From NCBI GenBank assembly GCA_900404475.1, contig OUQQ01000010.1, positions 1 to 64,000 of the forward strand: a stretch of 64,000 nucleotides of DNA, given 5' to 3'. Shown here in pieces: positions 49,201 to 59,355 of the stretch (position 1 is its first letter; each line of letters starts with the position of its first letter). Position numbers and translations under genes: made by a program. This DNA is from Spongospora subterranea (lineage: Eukaryota > Endomyxa > Phytomyxea > Plasmodiophorida > Plasmodiophoridae). The notes beneath the pieces were generated by a model, which had not been told where the DNA came from, ran no database searches, and worked only from the letters and a program-made list of their open reading frames with translations.

Positions 49201-52200
49201 CAGCAAAAGAGATGGTTGAATTGTCGAACCCAGGGGGAGATGGGCAAGTGAGCATCGTGCTGTCAATAAAAGTTGCCGCTATTCGATAAGAACCGAATTT
49301 GCAAATAAGAAGCCCAGACAAGATGAAATTTGTTCCAGTAACGGACACAACAGTATTTCCACCAGGCTGACCGAAGGATGGCAATATGGATAAAACGGTC
49401 GCAGGCGTAAAGAAGGTAAATCGGTTAGGAGCAATAGTAAAGTCGCGAACATTATTACTTATCCCAAACATTACAGTACCGACAAGATGTGCCGGGGAGA
49501 CGCAAACAGCAGTTTCAGAATTGAGGAAGCTGCCGATGACGGGAACAATGCCAAATACACAGGTAACATGCCTTTTGAAATTTGCCCCCAGCACGGTAAC
49601 AACAGTATTTCCAGACGTTGGCCCAGAGCTGACCGAAAGACTTCTTGCATCCAAGATAATATCGTCAATGATTTCGACCAACACCGTTTTCGAAGATAAT
49701 TGCTGAAGATTCTCACCGGTACCAATCCGAAATCGCCCAGGTGAGAAGGTTAATGGAACAGAGCATAATAAGAAGGTGGAATTTGCATATATTGCAGATA
49801 CCCATAGTGTTGAGTTGAAAACGCATTGCGTGATGCTGGGAACAAAACCGAACCCCGATATTTCGATAGTCCTGTTACCAGAGACAGATATCTGATTTGG
49901 ATAAACAGTAGCGATAGACGAAGGTGCTCGAACAGTGAAGAGTAGGGAGTTTGAAACATCTACACCGTTGTTTGAAACTGAAACAGCAATCGAAGTACTA
50001 GTCATTTCAGGAAATTTGCATATCACCTGATCCAAGTATGAGAGTACCCACAGTAAGAAAGAACAATTCATACTTGATTAGAATTAACGAATCTGAGGTT
50101 TCCTGAAGTGAAATCAAACCTGCACACAGCCTCTGGAGACGAACGAAACCCCAAACCGTTAACTGTTATGTGCGTTCCAGTCGTTCCGTTCAACGGGGAC
50201 AAATAACTACAAACAACGTTAAACAGAGAGATTATTTCAGTACATTTTCACAAACGTTAGCTGGGGAACGTTTTCGACAAAAATGGTCAATCCGCTGGAG
50301 GTAAAGTGGCCACCTCCGTTGACTGAGACATCGACAGAAACAGGTTTGGAAGTTAATGACATCGCAGGCACCGGACAAGTAATCAGTGATGACGACAACC
50401 AAGTAGCATTAGAGATCGCAGTTCCGTTGAACTTACAGAGCAAGTTTGAGACCCTGGAAAAGCCTGAACCATGAATAATGAAGTTTGGGGTTCCGCTACC
50501 CGACACGAAGACTGGGGACAACTGCGAATGGTCAATATAAAAAATTAATCGCTTGAAAGCAATCCTCTCACCTGATACAGCACAGGATTGCTGAAAAACA
50601 AAAACTCTACCGATGAAATAGAAAAGTCCCATAAATTATCGCTGGCAATAACCCGAGACGGCAGTCCGATGTTGGTTGATTTAGGAAGTTGACAAATTAG
50701 CCTGTAGCCAATCAAATCAGGAACCAGAAAACCAACTCAGTAATATGAAAGTCTCACGTTGTACTGTTGACCAGCGTTGCAAGAACAAGCTCTTGATCAA
50801 ACATGCACCGATATCCACCTCCATTCAAGTAGTACTGTTGGGCAAACAGTTGAATAGAAATTGGTTCGCCCCAAGGCCCTGAACTTGGTGACACGCCATT
50901 GACTACAACGTTCCTACTTTTGGTCTTATTGAATTAAAACAACCAACAGCAAACCCAAAAACATACTTGCACCTAAACTTAAACGGAAAAGCACCAGAAT
51001 AGTCGATATCATTGTTGGAAACAGAGACATTGACAGAAGCGTCTATGGTAGGATCCCCTTGAGATGGACTGGAACACAGCAGTAATGTTGCGTTGACAAA
51101 TACAGCAACTGACGTTCGAACACCAAATCTGCACGTTAACCTTGACGAATCCACAAAGCCATCTCCAAAGACTGAAACAACTGTTCCCCCATAAGATGAC
51201 CCGAAAGCAGGGAGAAGGGCGGAAATGGACGGTGCAGTATAATACTGAAAAGTTTGGTCACTAGTAGAAAAGTCCTGTGCGTTGTTGGAAACGTCCACAG
51301 TGACAGTTCCGGAGGCATGAGCCGGCGATATACAGACCAATGTCGTGCTGCTCAAAGCTCTTGCTGATACCCAAGCAGAGCCAAACCTAACAGTCAACAG
51401 AGAGCTTTTGAAAAAATTCGCGCCCGATATAGTGATTGAGGTGGATCCCGAAGAGGGGCCTTGTCGAGGTGAGATACCGATTATGTAAACGGTATCAACT
51501 AATATCATTGGAAACTTTTCCGACATGGACAGATCAGATTTGCTTAGAATTTGAAGAGGAACGTGAGGTCCATGTGAGCTAAAGAGCGGTGGGCTGACAC
51601 ATTGTAGATAACTGGAATTGACCACTTGGGCTTGAACCTCAATATTCTCTGCAAACACGCAGTGACTGTTTTCATCAGCAACAAATCCATATCCAGAAAC
51701 AGCAATAAGAGATCCTGTAGAAGAGAGGATTGCTGGTCGAACTAATGTGATCTGAACGGGTGTTGCCCTTGAAACAATGACTGGATTTCCCTGAGAAAAA
51801 TCGATCCCATTAAACGAGAGACGAACAGTTGCTGGACGGCCTCGACGGATCCAATTTATTTCACATAATACCATGGTGCTATTTACGAAAGTTCCGGTGA
51901 CAACCACTGTGTCCAATCGGCAAAGGATTCTGCTCTGAACAAAATTCGCTCCTAGAACTGTAAGTATTGTTCCGGTATTGAATGGTAGAGCCTGAGGCGA
52001 AACAGATGTGACTGTGGCGATGGCCCGGTACGAAAATACAGTTTCATCCGACGTATAGTCTAATCCATTATTTGAAATTTCGACGTAAACAGAACCAACA
52101 GCATGCGCAGGAGAGATGCAGCGGATTTTGTTATTGGAAATGGTTTGCCCTAAAACGAAATCAACATTCGCTCAAACGCAGTATATTCTTCCAAACCGCT

Positions 52201-52583
52201 GGTGAAATATGGTCCGAATTTGCACGTCGTTACTTTGGCAAAGTTGATTCCATAAACTGTGACCACAGTTCCTCCAGAGACGGGACCAGAATCAACCGAA
52301 AGCCGAGATACCCTTGGTTGCGAATAGAAGTCGAAAGTCGACCCTGAACTCGATGGGGCAGCATTCTGGTTCACAGATACCTCTATAGGCTAGTCAATTT
52401 CAAGTTCAAGCCCTTGAAAGTAACCAATCTACCAAGGTAGGCTGAATGCGATATCTGAGAAGGGACGGTACATTGCAGAACGGTCCCGTTGATGGGTGTT
52501 GCGGGTGCCAACTTATCCGTAAGTGCACCTCCAAAACAGACGAGCAACACCAAGGAAGCGATCCCCGATGCCGGGTTCGGCAT
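26566..52583 (-). CDS. Giant TIG-repeat, GCC2/GCC3 and multi-pass membrane protein (one ~26-kb gene)
   Basis: Almost the whole interval is covered by minus-strand exons separated by short introns. I saw no break in domain order, no internal terminator-like gap and no new start signal. The probable start is ATG 52583, with an in-frame stop ten codons upstream. It gives a hydrophobic signal-like segment ('IASLVLLVCFGGALT'). This segment also resembles part of a TIG domain, so a further upstream exon remains possible. Exon 1 is 52583-52433 and exon 2 starts at 52382. The order is dozens of IPT/TIG domains (about 52580-34820), Cys-rich GCC2/GCC3 repeats (34700-32450), an Asn-glycosylation-rich beta region (32000-30400), about nine or ten membrane segments (30350-28220), and a cytoplasmic tail ending 'DDKLKRQ' at 26566. 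If introns take about 15%, the protein is near 7,000 residues (estimate). The layout suggests a cell-surface receptor, adhesin or mechanosensor. I recognise the architecture as one seen in flagellated protists but know of no assigned function. The main alternative is two or more adjacent genes. Confidence 0.8.
28220..30350 (-). other. Multi-pass membrane region of the giant protein
   Basis: Hydrophobic segments in order: 'FVVYFTLFIGIGTVMCACVV' (near 30310), 'GIALFSAPIFIILAIIDFVL' (near 30100), 'RLAVAFLTLGFHGICLGS' (near 29890), 'FVSSCLFVSCILVFMIEYSY' (near 29650), 'VEIIILLKLVSPIIQF' (near 29500), 'IGATFCPLVLLMMIVF' (near 28880), 'YYLVFAIIILPYTILFNAFI' (near 28720), 'TILTTMGMIFVTLGL' (near 28450) and 'AIMLLSLLVIISVF' (near 28290). 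A Glu-rich acidic loop (near 28960) separates the groups. It is not a recognisable seven-helix receptor or a Pkd/TRP channel by motif. I cannot name the fold. Confidence 0.65.
32450..34710 (-). other. GCC2/GCC3-type cysteine-rich repeats of the giant protein
   Basis: Repeated 'CPxGxYCP' units characteristic of GCC2/GCC3 (ephrin-receptor-like) modules. Examples are 'CPPGSYCPSNSSSP' (near 33200), 'CPQGYVCPSSGMTIPLACPP' (near 33580), 'CPSGYACPAATT' and 'CPAGYICVEGTPYS' (near 32600). They lie between the TIG array and the membrane region, a stalk-like place also used in other receptor-like proteins. Frames shift between exons because of short introns. Confidence 0.75.
34820..52580 (-). repeat. 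Array of dozens of IPT/TIG domains in the giant protein
   Basis: Each unit of about 85 residues repeats 'P..G...GGT.V.V.G.GF......C.FG', a 'L.C..P' strand, and a 'V.VSNNG..F' strand. Examples are 'GPVSGGTVVTVYGINF' (near 52290), 'GPSSGSTSITISGANFF' (near 51440), 'GSSYGGTVVSVFGDGFV' (near 51190), 'GQPGGNTVVSVTGTNF' (near 49350), 'GSVLGGTVITLRGQGF' (near 45390) and 'GPTSGNTVVTVLGANFK' (near 49600). The units are diverged from each other at the DNA level, so the array is old. TIG folds are Ig-like and occur in adhesion receptors and fibrocystin-type proteins. Long exons without introns (for example 41633-39126, 835 codons) carry many units each. Confidence 0.9.
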
Positions 52584-52872
52584 CTGTTCGAACGCGATCA
52601 GCAGCCTAACGCCTCATTTACCCATTGGCCGAAATAGCGCGGTAATATCGAAACCAATTGTGTAACGAAATTAGGGGTGCCGTCCTGTTGCCGACCCTTC
52701 CCCTTACATATCAAGTGTATATGTGCTGGGCAATTTCCTCCCAGACGACCACACCCAATGTCTGCCCCTCTGACCTCAAACCTCAAACCCGATTTGAATA
52801 AATATCATGATTTCGCAAAAGCAACGAGACAGGTTTGCCTGACACAAACAATACGTCTATTATGGTTTGGTT

Positions 52873-54093
52873 TCAGTCTTCGCTGTTAGAAAAGGCGGGT
52901 TCTTGGGTCAAGTAAGGAGATAAACGATTTAGGGTGTCTTGAATCACTTTCGCGGCAACGTCGACATCATTTGATAATGACGAAGAGAAAAAAGGAACTG
53001 CGCCGACAAAATCGCCAAAGGCCTGGCCATCAGTAAAAAAATCCAGCCAATATCTGTATACCAAATTACTCCAAATGAAAGTTATCGAACGAAAAAATTG
53101 GTCTGTGCAGTTACTTTTTCGTCGGAGACAGATACAGGGTCTGACCAGCGAAAGCTGTGTCTGTTATTGAGGGATCCACTGCAGCAAATATACTGGTACT
53201 AGCCCCCTGCTCTGGCGATAGAAACATCACACGGTTGATAAAATTAACGATGCCCCGAAAAGGCTGAGGAAGATGTCGAAAAATATCTGTCGCTGCTACT
53301 CCAGGATGAACAGCAATCGATGCCACACCATGTTTACAGCAACGATTTCTTTGACAGTAATAAGTGTACAAGATCTGGGCGAGTTTCCTGAACAAAATTT
53401 TTGGGCATTTAGTTGTGACCCGGTATCGTCTGAATTCAACTTACGAATTGTGATAACTTCCCTGATTTGCGTAAAGATCTGGATTTCCAAACTGATGCGC
53501 AAGTGATGACACATGGACTACACGAGCGCCCCCGGTTGACTTCAGTATTGGCCAAAGCAGTTCTGTCAGCAGAACGTGCGCCAGAAAATTGACCTATCAA
53601 ACCATCAACACGAAATGTCTCATGGCCCCCCAATATCACAGTACCTGTAAAGTCTCCCCAAACCCATCCTCTGTTGTTCCAGAGTTTGTCATGAAAAGGC
53701 CAGCGTTATTCACTAATACCTAACAAAGGAATGCGATTGTCATTTCAAAACCGCAACAGTATTAGGTGACTCTCCACCAACGTTTAATTTGCTGTATTTT
53801 TCACAAAACTGCTTGGCGAACCGTTGAACCGACGAAAACCGTGAAAGGTCAAGATGCATGAACTCTAAGCGATCCTCGCTGACTTGTGGCGCATTCCGGT
53901 AAACTTCCTCGATTATTTGGGCCGTTTTTTCGCGTTGTCGACAAGCCATGACAACCGTCCAGCCCTGATCATGAAGAGCCAGGGCCGTTGCTAACCCAAT
54001 ACCCGACGACGACCCTGTCACAATAGCAACTTTCGTGGGACCTGCCGGCAATAATGGAGCTGAACAGGGGTCAACTTGTTTGTCGTGCGACAT
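52873..54093 (-). CDS. Short-chain dehydrogenase/reductase, retinol-dehydrogenase-like (copy A)
   Basis: Exons 54093-53782, 53719-53645, 53593-53445, 53387-53115 and 53053-52873 join in frame to 329 residues. It has the cofactor motif 'VTGSSSGIG', 'VACRQR' (arginine after the second strand, favouring NADP), 'VLVNNAG', a catalytic Ser in 'VVHVSSLAH', and Tyr-x3-Lys in 'SYHNSKLAQILYTYY', followed by 'SIAVHPGV'. This is the classical SDR layout close to RDH11-14 and WW-domain oxidoreductase-like enzymes. They are membrane-associated and reduce or oxidise lipids, retinoids or aldehydes; the substrate here is unknown. The first intron starts with GTTGGTGGAGAGTC, shared with copy C, pointing to a recent duplication. 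The stop lies about 290 bp upstream of the giant gene's start. Confidence 0.93.
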
Positions 54094-54962
54094 TTCTATA
54101 TTGTCAGAACCTGGAACGTCCCGGATTTAGGTTGAGACTTGAGTCGCCAAAGGACGTCTACTCAGGGTACGGTATGAGTACAGTGCACGGGTTGGCGACA
54201 AAAGAGGAATCAGATGCGCATCGTCCTTTACATTTTCAGCGAGTGTCCGCTTGAGACATGTTGAAAAGAGATGTAGGCTCTACCTGGGTTTGACATTCCA
54301 GAGTAATTTTAAGAAGGCACTGCTACTGCTCGCCGTTATAAACCTACGTCGTTTGATGGATGACATTATATTGGCAATGGAGGATGAAAAAATGCATCGA
54401 AGTCAAAATTCAGGAAATGCATAGCTTTGTCGGCTATTGGATTGCTAGTCTTTAATACAGACAGACGATCAAGTATGCCCGATTTTCTCGCCTGCAATTT
54501 GTGGGGCTTCGTATCAATCGAAATCCATGAGTTGCGTCCAACTGCGTAATTATGTAGATATGAATGACACAGTTTCCATTGGATTTTTTTGACTTTGCAC
54601 GGCGAAGTCAATCAGTTGAAAGATTTTTATGACTTTTCAAAGATAATGGACCTGATGAAATAATGATACCGAGAGTATTCTCCAAATGCTGCCTTGCACG
54701 CTTCTCAAATTGCCTAAACGACCGTGTCGTGCGCCGATCTGTACTTCATGTACAGAATCTTGTCTGCTCGGCTATGCCGGCCCGCTGGTAACTCCGGTCG
54801 CGGTCTGGCTTAACGTTCTCTTCGCATGCCTCCAACTTCGTTACCATCCTTTCGTTTCTACAGTAGTGTGCAAATGTTATTTATAACACCTAGTCTATAT
54901 TGAAGTTAGTGAACAAGCCTCAAATGATAGGAGGACATAGCCTACGTGTTAACAGTTGCAAT
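54094..54962. other. Spacer between SDR copies A and B
   Basis: No gene recognised. It holds one arm of the inverted repeat at 54809-54863 and short frames (54366-54611 minus, 54686-54886 plus) without known domains. Confidence 0.4.
54809..54863 (+). repeat. Inverted repeat arm 1
   Basis: About 55 bp ('cttaacgttctcttcgcatg' onward to 'tttcta') is matched at roughly 80% by the reverse complement of 54963-55017, leaving a loop of about 100 bp. Confidence 0.6.
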
Positions 54963-55017
54963 ACTAGAATCGAAAGAGATGGTAAGGAAGCTGGAGGCAA
55001 GCGAAGACACCGTTAAT
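54963..55017 (-). repeat. Inverted repeat arm 2 (end of SDR copy B region)
   Basis: On the minus strand it reads 'attaacggtgtcttcgcttg' onward to 'gattct', matching arm 1. The pair flanks the 3' edge of the broken SDR copy, so the inversion probably arose during decay of that copy. Confidence 0.6.
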
Positions 55018-55760
55018 CCAATCGGTAAGCAGCACATTGAGCCACTTTCCCTTGTTCATCGGTGTAAGAAACAACAACGATAGCGGCGGCTGATACGAAC
55101 CAAGCCAGCCTAAAGAATCATGCGCCAAACTCGTTGCTTCACATGAGCAGCGTTTCCGTTGACAGTAATAAGTGTATAAGATTTGGGCGAACTTCCTATG
55201 TAACATTGATTGGCCTAAAATGGCGAGGAGACAACATCTGTTATTAACTGACAAGTTGTCGTAATTGCGCTGATCAGTGAAATCGTCTGCAGTAGCAGAC
55301 CGATGGCGAAGTGATGCCCCTAGTTGATTTGAGTTTTGGCCAGAGCAGTTCAGCCAGTAACACGTGCGCCAGAAACTTGACCTAATGAAACGCATCAAAA
55401 ACTTCCCCAATTCCATCGTCTGTTAGTGTGGACGCTCAGATAAAGGCCAGCGTTATTCACCAAAACCTAAAAATATACGCAAATGTCATCTTACATACCA
55501 AGCACAACATGGATGATTCTCCCAACGTTTTTTTTTGTTGTATTTTATACAAAACTCATTGACAAACCGCTGCACTGATGAAAACCGGGAAAGATCACGA
55601 TGCATTCTGGCTGTCTTCTTTATCCTCATTGCGATCTCGATAATTTTAGTCGTTTGTTCGCGTTGCCGACACGCCACAACAACTGTCCAGCCCCTTCTCG
55701 AAAAGGTCAAGAGCCGTTGCTAAACCTGTCGCTTCCGTTACTATCGCCACCGTCGAGGAA
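54965..55760 (-). pseudogene. Broken short-chain dehydrogenase (copy B)
   Basis: Pieces align in order with copies A and C: 'GWTVVVACRQREQTTKIIE' (near 55680), 'DLSRFSSVQRFVNEFC' (near 55580), 'VLVNNAG'-equivalent sequence around 55460, 'KFLAHVLLAELLW' (near 55370) and 'KFAQILYTYYCQRKRC' (near 55170). The 'TGSSSGIG' cofactor loop is missing; sequence near 55740 passes from 'VAIVT' almost directly to 'GLATAL'. Frameshifts interrupt the first exon (near 55615), the tyrosine-lysine region and the 3' end, and the 'PGV' region is deleted or scrambled. It sits between two intact copies, so tandem duplication followed by loss is the simplest history. Confidence 0.85.
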
Positions 55761-56423
55761 TAGGCCGGACCGGCAACGAATTTGATGTCTTGTTGGACGG
55801 CATTGATATATTGCGGAAACGTCTCTGTGATACCTCTAATTTCAGTTGTCGAAGATCCTGAGGGCAGCCCAAAGTATTTTGATGTTTTTACCTCACTTGC
55901 TGTAGTCTTATTTGTGGTGCGACCATTGACAGCCCTCGACTATGAGGACGTTTTTCCCACGATGCGAAGCAAAGCCTGTGGCGTTGCGGATGAGTCGTCT
56001 ACGTGTCAGAGACACTATTGGTGTGGCGTTGTGCGGAAGATTGCCTTTGACAACTGATGGGCCGACGTTAAATGTGAATCACCGGTCACGCCCGCTCTGT
56101 GTAGCGCCAAAAAAACGGAAGCGACAGGACATGGCATGCCGGTGCAGCAAATGGACCTGAATCGGGATATGGTAAAGCGACACAACTCTGACTAATTGGT
56201 CGAGCTGTTGACAATTCTGTGTCATTTGGGAATCGTGGAACGAGAGCAAGTTTCAACATTGGAAACAACACAAAATTGTCACTACCTGGCCGTCTGAATT
56301 CGAACCTCGAACGACAGTGGTAGACATAGCTTTCGCAACTAACGCGTGCTCATCGGCTCTTTGATCGGTTTTAGCCGCACAGCAACTGCGAATTAGGGTT
56401 TGACAAACTTGCGGAACAAATCT
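55761..56423. other. Spacer between SDR copies B and C
   Basis: Open frames at 55782-56271 on both strands show no domain. No promoter element was identified. Confidence 0.4.
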
Positions 56424-57588
56424 TTATTGACTAGAAGGAACGACCTTTGAGTCAAACGCTGATAAACGACCAAGTGTTTCTTGAACCACTTTAGTGGCAA
56501 GGTCAGCGTCGTTTGCTAACGGAGAGGAATCGCAAGGAATGGAGCCGACATAAGTGCCGAATCCTTGGCCATCAGTGCAACAATCCAGCCAATACCTGTA
56601 AATTGAGGTTCAAAAATGCGAGTTCCATTGCTCGATAAACAGGTTTTGCGGTTACCTTTTGTTCGGAGATAAATAGAGGGTCTGACCAGAACCAGCTGTG
56701 TCGGTTATAGAGGGATCTACTGCCGCGAATATACTAGTACTTGCTCCCTTCTTCGGCGAAAGGGCGATGCAGTTAATGATGCCACGAACAACCAGAGGAA
56801 GATCGCGAAAAACGTCTGTTGCCGTCACTCCAGGATGAACAGCGATTGAGGTCACACCATCTTTACAACAGCGAGTCCTTTGACAGTAATACGTGTATAA
56901 GATCTGGGCTAACTTCCTGTTCAGATTGGCTTTAAATGGGGAGACATCATTGTCTGTTATCACTTACGAATTGTTATAATCGCCTTGATCAGTGAAAATA
57001 TCTGCAGTTGCTTTTTGATGAAGAACTGATGACACATGGATCACACGAGCGCCCCCGGTTGATTTCAGTGTTGGCCACAGCAGTTCAGTCAGCAAAACGT
57101 GCGCCAGAAAATTAACCTAAGGAAACGCATCAACGGAAGTTCTCACAGCCACATTATGATATTCACTTGTAAGACTTCCCCAAATCCATCCTCTGTTTGT
57201 TTGGACGACTTCAGAAGGCCAGCGTTATTTATTAAAACCTAAAAACCAAATTTTCTTTACACCCACACATGGATGACTCTCCACCAACGTTTAATTTGTC
57301 GTATTTTTCACAAAACTCTTTCACAAACCGCTGAACTGAGGAAAACTGAGAAAGCTCAAGGTGCATAAATTCTAAGCCACCCTGGCCGGCTTTTGCTGCT
57401 TTGAGTTGAACCTCTTCGATAATTTTAACGGTTTTATCGCGTTGCCGACAAGCCATAACAACTGTCCATCCCTTCTCGAAAAGGTCGAGAGCCGTCTCGA
57501 TACCTATCCCCGACGACGATCCGGTCACTATCGCCACCTTCTTGGACCCTGCCGGTGATGATTCTGATGCAATGGTGTTAGCGTTCAT
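56424..57588 (-). CDS. Short-chain dehydrogenase/reductase, retinol-dehydrogenase-like (copy C)
   Basis: Exons 57588-57289, 57238-57167, 57116-56968, 56916-56656 and 56595-56424 join in frame to 317 residues. The intron positions are the same as in copy A. Motifs: 'VTGSSSGIG', 'VMACRQRDKT', 'VLINNAG', 'VIHVSS', Tyr-x3-Lys in 'DYNNSKLAQILYTYY', and 'SIAVHPGV'. Relative to copy A, the region after 'RGI' is four residues shorter and the N terminus differs. The function is as for copy A, an NAD(P)-dependent oxidoreductase of unknown substrate. It is divergent from the MFS gene across about 1.8 kb. Confidence 0.93.
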
Positions 57589-59355
57589 GTTGGGCGCCCG
57601 TTTTGTGATATCAGTGCGCTGCTAAAACATCTGGAGTTTGTTTGAGTGGCCAGGTGTCACCGATACAATATTTCGAGTACTTCAGAGGGTGGACGGGCAG
57701 GTACGAAGGCAGTTTTATGTTGTTACCACACTTACTAGACCAAAAACACGTGGTAAAACTGTGACTGTGAGGAGATTCCTTTCGAAGAATCTTTTTGATA
57801 GGGAATGCAGGTGAGAGTATACTTGGGACGAAATCGCGAGTTGTCTAATATGTCGAAAGTTTTGCACCGCATCACCGCTAGCAATGTCACAGCCCCAAAA
57901 AAAAAATACACAAACTCTTCCGAGAGACTCTCAGATAGGGACCAGCGTATCTACTAACGTCGGAAAACCGAATCTCTGAAACCCGAATGTGAATGTTTTC
58001 TTTCACATTGACATCGACGACTTTTCACGAACTTCTAGTTACGTCGTATGCTTCGCAGAACTATTGCGGAACCGAAGAATCAGATCCAGAAAAAATTACA
58101 AATTTATGTAAACTTTCCTTATGGGTAGACGACATGGTGGATACGTCCGTGGCACAGGTAGACTGCGTTCCAGTCGGTATCGAACAATGGTTACCGCATG
58201 ACATTTGCTGAGCCGCTTGTATGCTTCAGATACACCCTCTATGATGTACCCCACGTTAGGTCTGAGAGCGTTGATCATACTAGTACTTGACAGGTAGCCA
58301 AACCTGCAACTGTGCCATTGCTGTCGAAATACTGCCAACGTGATTAACGGAGTCTCCAGTCGTCAACGCTATCCACAAAGGCGGGCAACAGCTGTTCTGG
58401 GATGTCCGATGCATCTTTGCCCCTTTCAACATTGAGCAGCAGCGCTTCTAACACCTGGGACTTGGGAAAGAGAGACGAATTCTGCAATACAGTACAGATG
58501 GCTGACTCGTTTACAACCAAGTATATCCCACTATGTTTGCCTATCAAACGTTTTTATTACCTGAATGGCGATAGAAGTATCGCGACCGTGGCCGTGCCAG
58601 GCAACAGGTCTTGGGTCTGACAGCATGTCCGAGGACGACCCGCAACTCTTACACTTCCGTTGAGACCAAAACAAGCCAAGCCAACCCGAGAGTTGGCACC
58701 GTTGATGACGACCAGCAAATGCAGGCACAAACCGCTTGTGACATCATCTCAGATTGAGTTCATCATTGTTCAACAAACTCCTTGAAGAGTTGCCTTCGGC
58801 TGCGATTGTTTGCAACAAAAAACACAATGCTGAAACGACGACCAAAGGTCGATTTCGGATGCAACGCTCACGAAAAGATATAGTGGCGAACAATTCTTGC
58901 ATCTCCTGCTCCAATGACAATTGGATTGCCGTTTTGGCTCGTTAACTGACGACAAGATTTCCGTTTTTGTTAAAATGATGGATGATACGGAACCGTGAGG
59001 AGCAGTGGATTCTGCTTTTGAACTCAGAAACGCGTCAGAGATCGTAGCGAGGTTACCCAATCACCCCAAGTCCCAGGCACACTGTCAAAATTATAGGAAA
59101 GGGCCGGAAATGGTACCCCATTGGTCACGCGCGGTGGAACCTCATCTCATGTTGTATGAGCGACTGACCTGACAGCCGACACAGGTACGGGCCACTGTCA
59201 ATACCGCGCTATAAATAACCTGGACAAGAGCCAGCGATCGTTACGGGTGACAGTGATGACAAATCACAGTGCGGTGGTCGGGTTTACATGATAACCCCCA
59301 TAACTTAAAACGGTGTAGTCGAATCGTTATCGGCGAAACGGCCGAGGCCTAACCA
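57589..59355. other. Long intergenic region, no gene recognised
   Basis: No exon with a recognisable domain on either strand. An oligo-A run lies at about 57897-57908. Frames at 57993-58211 and 58402-58945 look non-coding. The region must contain divergent promoters for SDR copy C and the MFS gene. Confidence 0.45.

Noticed and set aside
26566..52583. Many plus-strand open frames inside the giant gene (for example 37434-37811, 40573-40932, 46773-47024)
   Set aside because: They are antisense to well-supported TIG, GCC and membrane exons and show no domain of their own.
52433..52583. Treating the hydrophobic start of the giant gene as certainly a signal peptide
   Set aside because: The same residues also fit the middle of a TIG domain, so it is kept only as probable.
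58096..58338. Possible copia RNase H remnant on the minus strand
   Set aside because: Only a weak resemblance over a few residues; no catalytic pattern or neighbouring pol motif.
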